From contig JAVJRN010000066.1 in assembly GCA_040218415.1 (NCBI GenBank), positions 62,001-126,000 of the forward strand: DNA of 64,000 nucleotides. The letters run 5' to 3'. This document shows positions 7,991-17,703 of the stretch, one piece after another. The stretch comes from JAVJRN01 sp040218415 (GTDB lineage: Bacteria > Bacteroidota > Bacteroidia > Cytophagales > Cyclobacteriaceae). A program made the translations under genes and the position numbers. Each line of letters starts with the position of its first letter. Position 1 is the first letter of the stretch. Below the pieces are notes generated by a model. It had not been told where the DNA came from. It searched no databases and saw only the letters and a list, made by a program, of their open reading frames with translations.

Positions 7991-8245
7991 ATGATGGTCG
8001 ATATTAATCCAAGCAATTTCAGCGAAATCAAGATTACCGCCAATTCTTCACTTGTTGAAATTTTGGAATACGATAAAAGTGCAAGAAAATTGTACGTATC
8101 CTACAAGGCAGGCAAGAGAAAAGGAAAAGTGAAAGCTTACGATGAAGTAAGCTTACCTCAATTTATGGAACTTTTGTCTGCCGAATCCATCGGGAAAGCG
8201 GTAATTAAGTTAGCAAAAGAATCAAAAAAAGAATATTTGAATTGA
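7991..8245 (+). CDS. KTSC-like domain protein
   Basis: This is an 84-residue cytosolic protein. The pattern SSLVEILEYDKSARKLYVSY, then a central basic KAGKRKGKVKAYDEVSLPQF, then ESIGKAVIKLAKESKKEY follows the KTSC domain layout (small beta domain named after its occurrence at the C-terminus of lysyl-tRNA synthetases). In free-standing form it is thought to bind nucleic acid, but function is untested. The centre is more lysine-rich than usual. It is transcribed alone and converges on smc, with 91 bases between the two stops and no clear terminator. Confidence 0.75.
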   Translation: MMVDINPSNFSEIKITANSSLVEILEYDKSARKLYVSYKAGKRKGKVKAYDEVSLPQFMELLSAESIGKAVIKLAKESKKEYLN

Positions 8246-8336
8246 TACAATGCCTAATCGGGTAATGTCGAGACTTTGTGTTGTGCTTACCTTCGTAAGT
8301 ATTCACATTGCATTTTACAAAATCCGATTAAGTATT

Positions 8337-11300
8337 TTATACCAGTTCTCGCAAATCAACTGGAATAACTCTAGATACTCCTTGCTCTATCATGGTGATT
8401 CCATATATAATGTCCGTGCTTGACATGGTGCGTTTATTATGTGTTACGATGATAAATTGAGAGTCTTTAGAAAACTTTCTTATGATTTCATTGAACTTAT
8501 CTATGTTGGCGTCATCGAGCGGGGCATCCACTTCATCGAAAATACAAAATGGAGCAGGCTTCAGAAGATAAATGGCAAATAGGAGTGAAGTGGCTGTTAA
8601 GGTTTTCTCACCACCTGAAAGCTGATTAATCGTTAGTGGTCTCTTTCCCTTGGGTTTGGCCATTATTTCAATCGATGCATCGAGCGGATTGGAAGGGTCT
8701 GTCAGTTTTAATTCACAATCATCTTCCTCCGTAAAGAGTGTGCGGAATACTTTTATGAAATTTTCTCGAATTTTGCCGAATGCATCTAGAAAGGTTTCTT
8801 GGGCGACCGTGTTAATTTCATTGATGGTATTGAGCAACGACTCTTTTGCTTTTATTAAATCTTCTTTTTGATCAGATATGAATTGATGTCTTTCTTTAAT
8901 TTCTTCATAGGCTTCCATGGCCATAGGATTAATGGGGCCAATGTTTTCTAGCCTACTTTTCATTTTTTCTACACGAGATTTGATTTCTTCTTCGTCTAGG
9001 TTTAAAATTTCCTCGTCCTCAAATTTTTCAATGGCAGTAATATCCACATTGAATTCTACGGAAAGCCGGTCTTTGACAGAATTGAGCTTTAGCTTACTTT
9101 CATTTAATCGATTTTGCCATTCCATTACGATATGATCGGCAGATTCGCGCATTCTTTGAACTTCTCGTATCGCTTTTTCTTCCCTGTCAATAACTCCTCG
9201 CACTTCGTAGTATTCTTTTTCGGCTTCATTTACACCTGCTTCGATCGATTCTTTTTCGTCGTACATGGCTATGAGGTCTTCATCACTTTCCTCTGTGGTT
9301 TTCACAAGTTGGTTCAAATCATCAGTCGCTTTCGAAAGTTCTGTTTGATTTTTATCGATTCGTTCGGCGCTGTTCTCTAGCGCTTCTTGTTTATAGCTAA
9401 TTTCCTGAGTGACAGAGTTTAGTTTGTTTTGTTGTCTATGAAAAAGAACACTTTCCTCATTGAAAGAAGTAGACTTTTGTGAAAGAATCTCTGTCAACAA
9501 AGACAGTTCTTCTCTTTGAGTTATTAGATTATTTTGAAGCTCATCTAACAATTCTGATGCTATTTGATGCTCAGGTCGCAAATCACTTAACTCTACTTCT
9601 AAGGTGCCAATCCGTGATAATATCTCTTCTCTCTTGTTTTGATTTGAAGAAAGTAGATGTGCAAACTGTTCTTGCTTCGTTTTAATAGTTATATAACTTT
9701 CATTTATTCTGTTTATCTCTTCTAATAAGACTTCAAGTTCTTCTTGTCTTGAGCTGCTTTTAAGTCTAATTAGTTCCGCATTTTGTTGAGAAATACTCTC
9801 TTCAGCACGCGTTTGTTTGGTTTTAAGTTCCTTAATCTCTATAGCCAATTTCTCTAGGTTTTTCGCTCGACCTATTCTTTTACCTTCGAAAAGGCCTACC
9901 GAGCCACCGGAAATGCTAAATTTCTTAATGGAAGTCTTACCCGCCTTATCGATAAGAACAGCACTGGAAGCCAAATCAGGAATGGCGCCATCATAAATGC
10001 AGACATTTTCCAATAGGAATGAAATCAGTCGTTTGAATTTATGGTCATATTCAATGACTTCCGTGGCTGGCACAGTGCCGGGAATCAGCGTGGCAGCATC
10101 AGCTCTAAAAGATTCAAGTTTATCAAGAATGAAGAAATTTGCCTTTCCACGACCAGCATCGCTCAATAGATTTACCGCTTTCAGTGCGTCTTCATTGGAG
10201 TCTACCACGTAGTAATTCATGTAGGTCTCTAGGTAGTTCTCTATAGAGACTCTATATTCCTCCGGGCAGGAAATGATATCTGACAGCAGAGGGGCATTTT
10301 TCCATTGTGCATTTTTCTTTAAAAATCTGATTGCTTCAGGAAAACCCTCTAAGTTATCGACCAACGACTTTGTTAAGTTATATTCATTATCCTTGGAATC
10401 GAGCGATCGGTTAGTTTTGGTTAGTTCCTCTTTAAGTAGTGAAATTTTCTGCTCTACACTTTGAATGCTGTCTTTTAGTTCGTCCTCAGTATTTTTTAAT
10501 TTGAATAACTGATTATTTTTAGCATCCCTAGAAACACTTATTTCTTCAAGCTTATCATCAAATGACTTTAACGACTCTGATTGATCGGAAGAATCTTGTT
10601 GTGAAGCTTCTAATTCTTTCTTAAATGTGCTTAGTTGAATTTCGCGTACATCTATGTCCTTACTCAACTGATATACTCGCTCGCGCTTACCAGAAAATTG
10701 TTGATTGTTCTCATCAATCACTTTTTGAGCATTTGATGTTTTTATCTTTTGATTGTCATAATCTTCTCGCAATTGCTCTAAACGGCGATTCAAATCAGAT
10801 AAGATACTTTGGGCTGTTTCTCTTTCTTTGTCAAGGCTGTGTATAGAAAATGCTGCTCGCTCGTTGCTCTGCTTGTCTTGAGAAATTTGTTCCTTGAGGT
10901 TTTCGATTCTATCATTTAAGTATCGTCTTCTCTCATTTTTAATTTTCTTATCACTTTCATATTGGCGTATGTTCCCAACGTGTTCGTTCAATGACTTTTG
11001 TCGAGAGGCGAGGAGTTTCTCTTTAAGTATGAGGGCTGATTTAGTTTTTTCTATGAGCGCTTCTTTTTCCGATAATTGGGCTTTTAAAGAGTTCTTTTTA
11101 TCGGTCTCATCAGTGATTTGCTTTTCAATTTTAGCATATGCTGCACTTTGATTGGCAATGGTTTTTTTGGCGAGACCAATGCTATTATTCTTATAATCTT
11201 CTTTTATTTCATAGTATTTTTTTGCCTGCTTGGCCTGACGCTCCAAAGATTTGAGGTTTTTTTCAATTTCAAAAAGCAGATCCTCAACACGTTCCAAATC

Positions 11301-11858
11301 ATCATCCGTATCACTCAGCTTTTTTAGCGTCTCTTTCTTGCGGATTTTAAATTTTGAGATACCAGCTGCTTCCTCAAAAAGACTTCTCCGTGAATTGTCT
11401 TTATCGTTGAGTAAATCATCGACCATTTTGAGTTCAATGATGGCATAGGTATTTGAAGCTATTCCAGTATCGAGAAAGAGGTTAGTAATATCTTTTAATC
11501 TACAAGTGACATTGTTCAGAAGGTATTCACTTTCACCGGAACGAAAATACCTTCTGGTAATAGTGACATGCGTGTATTCAGTCGGTATTAAATTCTTTGT
11601 GTTGTTAAAGGTTAAAGAAACTTCTGCGAGCTGTGTTGGCTTTCTTTTTTTCGTTCCGTTGAAAATCACGTTTTCCATTTTATCAGAACGAAGTACTCTT
11701 GTTTTTTGCTCACCCAAAACCCATCTGATGGCGTCTACCACATTGGACTTGCCGCATCCATTAGGGCCAACAATTCCTGTTATGCCTTCATCAAAATTTA
11801 TGGTAACTTTATCAGCGAAACTCTTGAATCCTTTAATTTCGAGACGTGTTAATTGCAT
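8337..11858 (-). CDS. smc: Chromosome segregation protein SMC
   Basis: This 1173-residue protein has the full SMC layout. The N-terminal ATPase head contains Walker A GPNGCGKS (31-38). Long coiled coils cover about 165-505 and 675-1010. The hinge lies in between (FLKKNAQWKNAPLLSD.. to about 650) with conserved glycines in GGSVGLFEGKRIGR. The C-terminal head has the signature LSGGEKTLTA and Walker B/D-loop FCIFDEVDAPLDDANI. It loads on DNA with ScpA/ScpB, which are not here, to compact and separate chromosomes. The ATG at 11858 begins exactly at the conserved MQLTRLEIKGFKSF start. Length matches the family. Confidence 0.98.
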   Translation of the reverse strand: MQLTRLEIKGFKSFADKVTINFDEGITGIVGPNGCGKSNVVDAIRWVLGEQKTRVLRSDKMENVIFNGTKKRKPTQLAEVSLTFNNTKNLIPTEYTHVTITRRYFRSGESEYLLNNVTCRLKDITNLFLDTGIASNTYAIIELKMVDDLLNDKDNSRRSLFEEAAGISKFKIRKKETLKKLSDTDDDLERVEDLLFEIEKNLKSLERQAKQAKKYYEIKEDYKNNSIGLAKKTIANQSAAYAKIEKQITDETDKKNSLKAQLSEKEALIEKTKSALILKEKLLASRQKSLNEHVGNIRQYESDKKIKNERRRYLNDRIENLKEQISQDKQSNERAAFSIHSLDKERETAQSILSDLNRRLEQLREDYDNQKIKTSNAQKVIDENNQQFSGKRERVYQLSKDIDVREIQLSTFKKELEASQQDSSDQSESLKSFDDKLEEISVSRDAKNNQLFKLKNTEDELKDSIQSVEQKISLLKEELTKTNRSLDSKDNEYNLTKSLVDNLEGFPEAIRFLKKNAQWKNAPLLSDIISCPEEYRVSIENYLETYMNYYVVDSNEDALKAVNLLSDAGRGKANFFILDKLESFRADAATLIPGTVPATEVIEYDHKFKRLISFLLENVCIYDGAIPDLASSAVLIDKAGKTSIKKFSISGGSVGLFEGKRIGRAKNLEKLAIEIKELKTKQTRAEESISQQNAELIRLKSSSRQEELEVLLEEINRINESYITIKTKQEQFAHLLSSNQNKREEILSRIGTLEVELSDLRPEHQIASELLDELQNNLITQREELSLLTEILSQKSTSFNEESVLFHRQQNKLNSVTQEISYKQEALENSAERIDKNQTELSKATDDLNQLVKTTEESDEDLIAMYDEKESIEAGVNEAEKEYYEVRGVIDREEKAIREVQRMRESADHIVMEWQNRLNESKLKLNSVKDRLSVEFNVDITAIEKFEDEEILNLDEEEIKSRVEKMKSRLENIGPINPMAMEAYEEIKERHQFISDQKEDLIKAKESLLNTINEINTVAQETFLDAFGKIRENFIKVFRTLFTEEDDCELKLTDPSNPLDASIEIMAKPKGKRPLTINQLSGGEKTLTATSLLFAIYLLKPAPFCIFDEVDAPLDDANIDKFNEIIRKFSKDSQFIIVTHNKRTMSSTDIIYGITMIEQGVSRVIPVDLRELV

Positions 11859-11893
11859 GTATAAAGATTCAATTAATGGATAGGATAAGCTTA

Positions 11894-11901
11894 CAAATTT
11901 A
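11894..11901 (-). promoter_or_regulatory. Probable -7 box of smc
   Basis: On the minus strand TAAATTTG (11901-11894) matches the Bacteroidota -7 consensus TAnnTTTG. It lies 35 bases before the smc ATG. A TTG lies about 23 bases further upstream, slightly longer than ideal spacing. The opposite strand starts its own gene at 11927. Confidence 0.45.
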
Positions 11902-11926
11902 AATTAATTAAGCACTAAAGCGCACA

Positions 11927-12430
11927 ATGGACGACATTCAATTTTGGTTATATATAGTATTTGGAATTATTTACTTTGTTGGCAGATTCCTGAAGAAAAA
12001 AAATAAACCCGAGGAGCTCCCTGAAACAGAGACTACCGAACGAAGACCACAGCGATCAAAAACTTTTGAGGAGTTGTTGAGCGAGTTTACTGATGAAAAG
12101 GCTGTCGAGTCAGCGCCGGATACCGAAAATAAGGTTAGACCTGTGAAAAAATCAAAACCTGTAATTTCAGAAGAGTCTATTTTTGAAGAAGGATCTACTC
12201 GCCGCTTTTCAGATGAGGAGAGTAAAAAGATTTATGAGGCATCAATTAAAAAAGCAGAAGGAATTGATCTCGATTTTGCTCCGGCTGAACATTTTAAATC
12301 GAAGATTCAAAGGGAAATTTCAGCAGAGGTTTCCTCTCGGTTTGCTTCATCTATAAGAGAAGGTTTGAAAGACCCAGAAGAAGCTAAGAAGGCAGTTATT
12401 TATGCCGAGATATTCAATCGTAAATATTGA
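11927..12430 (+). CDS. Small single-pass membrane protein, Bacteroidota-conserved type
   Basis: This 167-residue protein has one N-terminal membrane helix (about 5-22) followed by a lysine cluster (FLKKKNKPEE), so the remainder is predicted cytosolic. The middle is acidic and low in complexity (residues 28-90). The C-terminal 45 residues are helical and look conserved (SSIREGLKDPEEAKKAVIYA, then EIFNRKY); I recall similar tails on unnamed Bacteroidota proteins. It is divergent from smc and ends just before the bidirectional terminator at 12431. Function unknown. Confidence 0.8.
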   Translation: MDDIQFWLYIVFGIIYFVGRFLKKKNKPEELPETETTERRPQRSKTFEELLSEFTDEKAVESAPDTENKVRPVKKSKPVISEESIFEEGSTRRFSDEESKKIYEASIKKAEGIDLDFAPAEHFKSKIQREISAEVSSRFASSIREGLKDPEEAKKAVIYAEIFNRKY

Positions 12431-12480
12431 TTCATAAAAAAAGAGGGATTTTCAATTGAAAATCCCTCTTTTTTTATGAA
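12431..12480. terminator. Bidirectional intrinsic terminator, perfect 25-base arms
   Basis: The 50 bases 12431-12480 form a perfect inverted repeat: TTCATAAAAAAAGAGGGATT.. on the left is exactly complementary to the right arm. The GAGGGATTTTC/GAAAATCCCTC core is flanked by A7 and T7 tracts, so it terminates the plus-strand gene ending at 12430 and citrate synthase arriving from the other strand. Confidence 0.95.
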
Positions 12481-12492
12481 CTAGAATTTTAA

Positions 12493-13779
12493 TTACCTAT
12501 TTCCAACTGGAACATAATCTCTCTTGTTCTCTCCGACATATACTTGTCTTGGTCTTCCGATAGGTTCTTTGTTTTCACGCATTTCTTTCCATTGTGCTAT
12601 CCATCCTGGTAGTCGTCCAAGAGCAAACATTACAGTAAACATTTCTGATGGAATACCTAGTGCTCGGTAGATAATGCCAGAGTAAAAGTCAACGTTTGGA
12701 TACAATTTTCTATCAACGAAATACTGATCTTCCAAAGCTTCTTTTTCTAGCCCCTTAGCAATATCCAATACCGGATCATTAATTCCAAGAGCCTCTAATA
12801 CGTCATCGGCTGCTTTTTTAATTATTTTGGCCCGTGGATCGAAGTTTTTATACACTCTATGGCCAAATCCCATTAAGCGGAAAGGATCATCTTTGTCTTT
12901 TGCCTTTGCCATCCATTTTTTGGTATCTCCTCCATCAGCTTTGATGTTTTCAAGCATTTCTATAACTGCGGTGTTCGCACCACCATGTAAAGGACCCCAC
13001 AAAGCATTAATACCAGCAGATAAAGATGCATAAAGACTCGCTTGAGAACTTCCTACAATTCTAACTGTAGATGCAGAGCAATTTTGCTCATGATCAGCAT
13101 GCAGAATTAGTAATTTGTCCAATGCATTAGTAACCACAGGATTAGGTGTGTAATTTTCCGTAGGTAATCCAAACATCATCTTCAGGAAATTACCGCAGTA
13201 GTCAAGACTATTGTCTGGATATTGTACCGGATGACCCATTTGGTTTTTATAAGACCATGCAGCGAATGTTGGCATTTTAGCCATGATTCTGATAATGCTC
13301 ATATTGACCTCTTCCCATGATCTATTAGGATCTAAACTTTCAGGATAAAATGCAGTCAAAGAGGTTACTAAAGAAGACAACACACCCATTGGATGAGCAG
13401 TAGATGGAAAACCATCTAGTAGCTTTTTAATGTCCTCGTGAACTAAAGTATGATTCGTTATTTGAGTTTTGAATTCATTAAATTTTACTGCATCAGGAAG
13501 ATCACCATAGATTAAAAGGTAAGCAACCTCCAGAAAAGTGGACTTATCAGCGAGTTGGTCAATAGGATAACCTCTATAGGTTAAAATACCTTTTTCACCA
13601 TCTAGAAAGGTAATTGCACTTTTCGTAGATCCAGTATTTTTAAAACCAGGATCGATTGTTATAATACCAGATTCGGCTCTAAACTTACTGATATCAATCG
13701 CCTTTTCCTTTTCTGATCCTTCGATTAATGGGAGGGTATAGGACTTACCATCAACATTAATTTCAGCAGTATTTGACAT
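12493..13779 (-). CDS. gltA: Citrate synthase
   Basis: This 428-residue enzyme condenses acetyl-CoA with oxaloacetate to citrate, the entry step of the TCA cycle. The catalytic residues are visible: His265 in GPLHGGANTA, His307 in GFGHRVYKNFDPRA and Asp364 in NVDFYSGIIYRALG. The N-terminal beta-rich extension (1-60) is typical of the hexameric, NADH-regulated type found in Gram-negative bacteria. It is a single-gene unit, with PEP carboxylase, which supplies oxaloacetate, about 1 kb away. Confidence 0.97.
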   Translation of the reverse strand: MSNTAEINVDGKSYTLPLIEGSEKEKAIDISKFRAESGIITIDPGFKNTGSTKSAITFLDGEKGILTYRGYPIDQLADKSTFLEVAYLLIYGDLPDAVKFNEFKTQITNHTLVHEDIKKLLDGFPSTAHPMGVLSSLVTSLTAFYPESLDPNRSWEEVNMSIIRIMAKMPTFAAWSYKNQMGHPVQYPDNSLDYCGNFLKMMFGLPTENYTPNPVVTNALDKLLILHADHEQNCSASTVRIVGSSQASLYASLSAGINALWGPLHGGANTAVIEMLENIKADGGDTKKWMAKAKDKDDPFRLMGFGHRVYKNFDPRAKIIKKAADDVLEALGINDPVLDIAKGLEKEALEDQYFVDRKLYPNVDFYSGIIYRALGIPSEMFTVMFALGRLPGWIAQWKEMRENKEPIGRPRQVYVGENKRDYVPVGNR

Positions 13780-13874
13780 ATTGTTAATTGTTTATTTTTG
13801 TAAAAGATTAATTCCAATAGATTATTTCGTGCTCAATTTAACTCAAACTTACTTATCAACTGACAATGCTAGGT

Positions 13875-14699
13875 TTAGTTTCCATTTAATATTAATGGTA
13901 ATCCGTCACCGCCACCGCCAATAATTATCACTTTAGAGTTTGGAGAATTCGCCAGTTCTTGTGTGGCTTCTATTCCTCTCATTTTCAGTAAGTTATCTGT
14001 TAAACTGCTGTTGATGATTTTATTAGCTATTGCCTCTCCATCTGCCGCGATTTGCTTTCTTTCAGCTTCGCTTCTTTCTTTATTTAATCGAAATTCATAA
14101 GCCAGAGCTTCTTGCTCTTGTTGAAGTTTATTTTCGATAGCGTTTTTGATATTCGGAGGTAAGTTGATGGATCTAATCAAAAGAGCATTCATAAGAATAT
14201 TATTATTCGGATTTGAAAGAGTTCTGTCCGTTTCTTGAATTATTGTGGTTTCAACCTCTGCTCTTTTTGTAGAGTAAATTTCTTCTGCTGTATAGCGACC
14301 CATCACTTGTCTAACTGCTGATCTAACTTCTGGTATTACCAACGATCCAATGTAAGCTTTTCCAAAGCGCTCATGCAAGTAACCGATTCTAGCAGGTATT
14401 GGATTGAATCGAATAGTAATGTCGACATTGATTGATAAACCATTTTTATCAAGAATATCCATTGACTCCTCTGCCTTTTGTTCTTTGATGTTGTAGATAT
14501 ACATCGAATTCCAAGGTGCAATGATGTGAAATCCTTGACCGTAAACTGTTTCTTTTTTCAGTCCATCACCAAATGGTTTAAATAGTATTCCTGCTTCTCC
14601 TGCCTCTATGGTTAAGAACATTTTGTTGGAAAATCCAACAATGACGATTAGGCCGACAATTAATATGATAATTAAGGGTAGATATTTTCTATTATCCAT
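13875..14699 (-). CDS. SPFH/prohibitin-family membrane protein
   Basis: This 274-residue protein has an N-terminal membrane helix (about 8-26) then the SPFH/Band 7 domain (about 30-190: VEAGEAGILFKPFGDGLKKE, NVDITIRFNPIPARIGYLHE, VIPEVRSAVRQVMGRYTAEE). A charged coiled coil follows (190-230, NKERSEAERKQIAADGEAIA). Prohibitin-like proteins form large ring assemblies on membranes and often modulate FtsH-type proteases. The C-terminus carries a short glycine-rich hydrophobic patch (VIIIGGGGDGLPLIL). It is divergent from the PEP carboxylase gene. Confidence 0.93.
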   Translation of the reverse strand: MDNRKYLPLIIILIVGLIVIVGFSNKMFLTIEAGEAGILFKPFGDGLKKETVYGQGFHIIAPWNSMYIYNIKEQKAEESMDILDKNGLSINVDITIRFNPIPARIGYLHERFGKAYIGSLVIPEVRSAVRQVMGRYTAEEIYSTKRAEVETTIIQETDRTLSNPNNNILMNALLIRSINLPPNIKNAIENKLQQEQEALAYEFRLNKERSEAERKQIAADGEAIANKIINSSLTDNLLKMRGIEATQELANSPNSKVIIIGGGGDGLPLILNGN

Positions 14700-14850
14700 G
14701 AATGTTTGTTTTTTATTGTAAAGTTAATAACCATAATTCATAAGGAAAGTTAATCGGCGAGATGAATGAATTTTTGACTCGTTTTAAATTAATTTACCAA
14801 ATAATTACAAATATCATGGGTTTTTTCATGCTTTTAATAAAAATAGAACA

Positions 14851-17616
14851 ATGAACGTAACATTAGAGAATATACAAGAAACACTAGGAAAACCTTACCA
14901 TGACCTAGAGTACTTGCTTATTGCACTGAAGGAAGTACTCATAGAGAATGGTGATGAACAAATGGCCTTTGAAATTCCTTGGATTAATGATTCGAAAATT
15001 AGAGATATTAAGGAGCTTACCGAGAAACACGTACAGTTGTATTCCTTAATTTTTCAGCTGGTAAACATGGCTGAAGTGAATGGAGCGGTACAGCATCGAA
15101 GATCAGACGAGGACGAAGATTTAACTCAAGTAAAAGGTCTTTGGGCCAATAATTTTAAAATATTAAATGATCATCAAGTTGATGAGAGAGATATAGCCAT
15201 TCGGCTAAAGAATGTTAGAGTTGAGCCGGTGCTCACTGCGCACCCTACAGAAGCAAAAAGGGCAACTGTTCTTGAGCACCATAGAGAGCTTTATCTTTTG
15301 CTGGTGAAGCGGGAGAATTCAATGTACAATATACTTGAGCAAAATAACATCCGTCATAATATCAAGCAGGTTTTGTTTCGACTGTATAAAACAGGTGAGA
15401 TATACGTGGAAAAACCAGATGTACCTTCTGAGTTAAGAAATATTGTTCACTATCTAACGAATGTATTTCCAGAAACTATACCCGTAATGGATAGGAGAAT
15501 GCTTCAGGCATGGGAATATATGGGGTATGATACAGAAACTATTTATGATCTCGAAGCTTGGCCTAAGTTATCATTTGGCGATTGGGTAGGTGGTGACCGT
15601 GATGGTCATCCTTTAGTCACGCATGAGGTGACGGAGGAAACTTTACAAATACTAAGACTTAATTCTATCGTCGTGATACGAAGAAAGTTGATAGATCTGG
15701 TTCGTCATTTGAGTTTCACTGTTTCGGTTGGTGAGGTACCTACGGAGTTGTCTGAACGTCTGATTGAAATAAAATCAGAATTAGGACATAGGGGAGAAGA
15801 GGCTTTCTCTCGAAACAAAGGAGAATATTTCCGACAGTATGTCAACCTATTGATTAGCAAACTCCCTGTTGATACTAAGCGTGGACATGCTACAGAAATA
15901 AACGAACACGAAGGATGCTATCTATTGTCTGAAGAATTGATTTCAGACTTAAAGTTGCTTCAAAAGGCCATGATAAAATATGGCGCTAAAACTATCGCCT
16001 ATGATGATGTACATGCGGCGATTCGTAGTGTCGAGACATTTGGCTTTCATTTGGCACATTTAGATGTTCGGCAAAATAGTGCTTTCCATGACAAGGCAAT
16101 GTCACAGTTATTGGAGGCCGCAGGTTTTGAAAAAACAGATTATTACAATTGGTCAGAAGAAGAGAGATTAGATTTTCTGAATAAGGAATTGAAATCTAAT
16201 AGACCTTTTGCACATCAAAACTTAAAACTTGGTGCGAATGCCGAGGCAGTGGTGAAATGCTATCGAGTCTTGGAAAAGCATATTGCCAAATATGGCACTG
16301 GAGGCTTAGGCGCTTTAATTGTGAGTATGACGCGTTCTGTGTCTGATTTATTACTTGTTTATTTACTTGCCAGAGAGGCTGGACTTACCGTTCAAACAGA
16401 AGATGGTTTAGTGAGTCAATTGCCGGTGGTGCCTTTGCTCGAAACTATTGATGATCTGGAGAACGGTCCTGACATTTTGAAGGGATTTCTTAAACATCCT
16501 TTTACGCAACGCACCTTAAAATATGTTCAACAAGCAAGGCATGAAGACCGGCCTACACAGCAAGTGATGGTGGGATATAGCGATAGTAATAAGGATGGTG
16601 GTATAATGGCTAGTAACTGGCATCTTTACAAAGCGCAATCTAGTCTCTATGAAACAGGTAAAGTTTTTGATGTTAAAATCCGATTTTTCCATGGTAAGGG
16701 AGGAAGTATAAGCAGAGGAGCCGGACCCACCCATTATTTTATTAATGCTTTACCACATAGCAGTGTCGCTGGGGATCTTCGGCTTACCGAACAAGGAGAA
16801 ACCATTGCTCAGAAATACGCAAATAAGGTCAATGCTGAATATAATCTCGAATTATTAGTGGCAACAACTTCGGCAAACTTCATATTGAGCGAGTTTACTG
16901 AACGCAAAGTTCACCCTCAAGCCAATATTTTGGAAAAGCTGGCGGTTAAAAGTAAAGCGCACTACGAAAGTTTAATTCATGGAGAAGGCTTTATCCAATA
17001 TTTTCGTGAAGCTACTCCGATAGACGCAATTGAGTCGAGCAAGATTGGTTCACGACCTGCGAAAAGGACAGGTGCAAATACTTTGGAGGATCTTCGAGCC
17101 ATTCCTTGGGTTTTCTCTTGGAGTCAGTCTCGCTGTAATATGACGAGCTGGTATGGTATAGGTACGGCTATTAATGATTTGATTGAAAATGATCCAACTT
17201 CTTACGAGGAATTTAAGAAGTCTGTAAAATTTGATCCGTTCATCAGATACGTTTTAACGAATGTCGATACCAGCCTAGCGGCCACTGATGAGGAGATCAT
17301 GAAAAATTATGCTTCACTTGTTACTGACAAAGCTGTTGAAGAAAAATTTCTTGGTTTGTTCCTCGGTGAATTGGAATTAACAAGGAAAGTGATGCTTGAT
17401 TTGCTAGGTTCTGGAATAGAAGAAAGGCGCAAAAACCATTTTTATTCCAACAGCCTGCGAGCTTCATTGATGACTTTTTTACATAACCAACAGGTAGATT
17501 TGTTAAGAGCATGGCGAAAAGCTAAGAAGGCGAATGACAAACAAGAAAGCAAGCTTCAAACTCAGTTGATGCTTACCATCAATGCTATTGCTTCGGCCAT
17601 GAGAAATACTGGTTAA
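14851..17616 (+). CDS. ppc: Phosphoenolpyruvate carboxylase
   Basis: This 921-residue enzyme adds bicarbonate to PEP to give oxaloacetate, refilling the TCA cycle. Conserved blocks appear in order: LTAHPTEAKRA (catalytic His131), FGDWVGGDRDGHP, HLAHLDVRQNS, MVGYSDSNKDGG, FHGKGGSISRGAGP, GSRPAKRTG and the conserved C-terminus AMRNTG. In the usual FHGRGG(T/S) loop the third position is Arg; here it is Lys, a conservative change seen in the divergent subgroup. The insert SRCNMTSWYGIG also departs from the enteric enzymes. It is a single gene followed by a strong terminator. Confidence 0.96.
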   Translation: MNVTLENIQETLGKPYHDLEYLLIALKEVLIENGDEQMAFEIPWINDSKIRDIKELTEKHVQLYSLIFQLVNMAEVNGAVQHRRSDEDEDLTQVKGLWANNFKILNDHQVDERDIAIRLKNVRVEPVLTAHPTEAKRATVLEHHRELYLLLVKRENSMYNILEQNNIRHNIKQVLFRLYKTGEIYVEKPDVPSELRNIVHYLTNVFPETIPVMDRRMLQAWEYMGYDTETIYDLEAWPKLSFGDWVGGDRDGHPLVTHEVTEETLQILRLNSIVVIRRKLIDLVRHLSFTVSVGEVPTELSERLIEIKSELGHRGEEAFSRNKGEYFRQYVNLLISKLPVDTKRGHATEINEHEGCYLLSEELISDLKLLQKAMIKYGAKTIAYDDVHAAIRSVETFGFHLAHLDVRQNSAFHDKAMSQLLEAAGFEKTDYYNWSEEERLDFLNKELKSNRPFAHQNLKLGANAEAVVKCYRVLEKHIAKYGTGGLGALIVSMTRSVSDLLLVYLLAREAGLTVQTEDGLVSQLPVVPLLETIDDLENGPDILKGFLKHPFTQRTLKYVQQARHEDRPTQQVMVGYSDSNKDGGIMASNWHLYKAQSSLYETGKVFDVKIRFFHGKGGSISRGAGPTHYFINALPHSSVAGDLRLTEQGETIAQKYANKVNAEYNLELLVATTSANFILSEFTERKVHPQANILEKLAVKSKAHYESLIHGEGFIQYFREATPIDAIESSKIGSRPAKRTGANTLEDLRAIPWVFSWSQSRCNMTSWYGIGTAINDLIENDPTSYEEFKKSVKFDPFIRYVLTNVDTSLAATDEEIMKNYASLVTDKAVEEKFLGLFLGELELTRKVMLDLLGSGIEERRKNHFYSNSLRASLMTFLHNQQVDLLRAWRKAKKANDKQESKLQTQLMLTINAIASAMRNTG

Positions 17617-17646
17617 TCGCGACCAAGTAAGCAGACTTAAAAAGGC

Positions 17647-17685
17647 AAAGGCGACTATTTCCCTGGAAATAGTCGCCTTTTTATT
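17647..17685. terminator. Strong bidirectional terminator between ppc and the propeller-protein gene
   Basis: AAAGGCGACTATTTCC (17647-17662) and GGAAATAGTCGCCTTT (17665-17680) are perfect 16-base arms around a 2-base spacer, with TTTTTATTTT running on from the right arm and an A-rich left flank. It ends the ppc transcript and can end the convergent gene that stops at 17704. Confidence 0.93.
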
Positions 17686-17703
17686 TTGTAGAGGGTTATT
17701 CTT

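Noticed and set aside
9997..11883. Several plus-strand frames inside smc
   Set aside because: All lie opposite SMC coiled coils, whose skewed codon usage opens long antisense frames.
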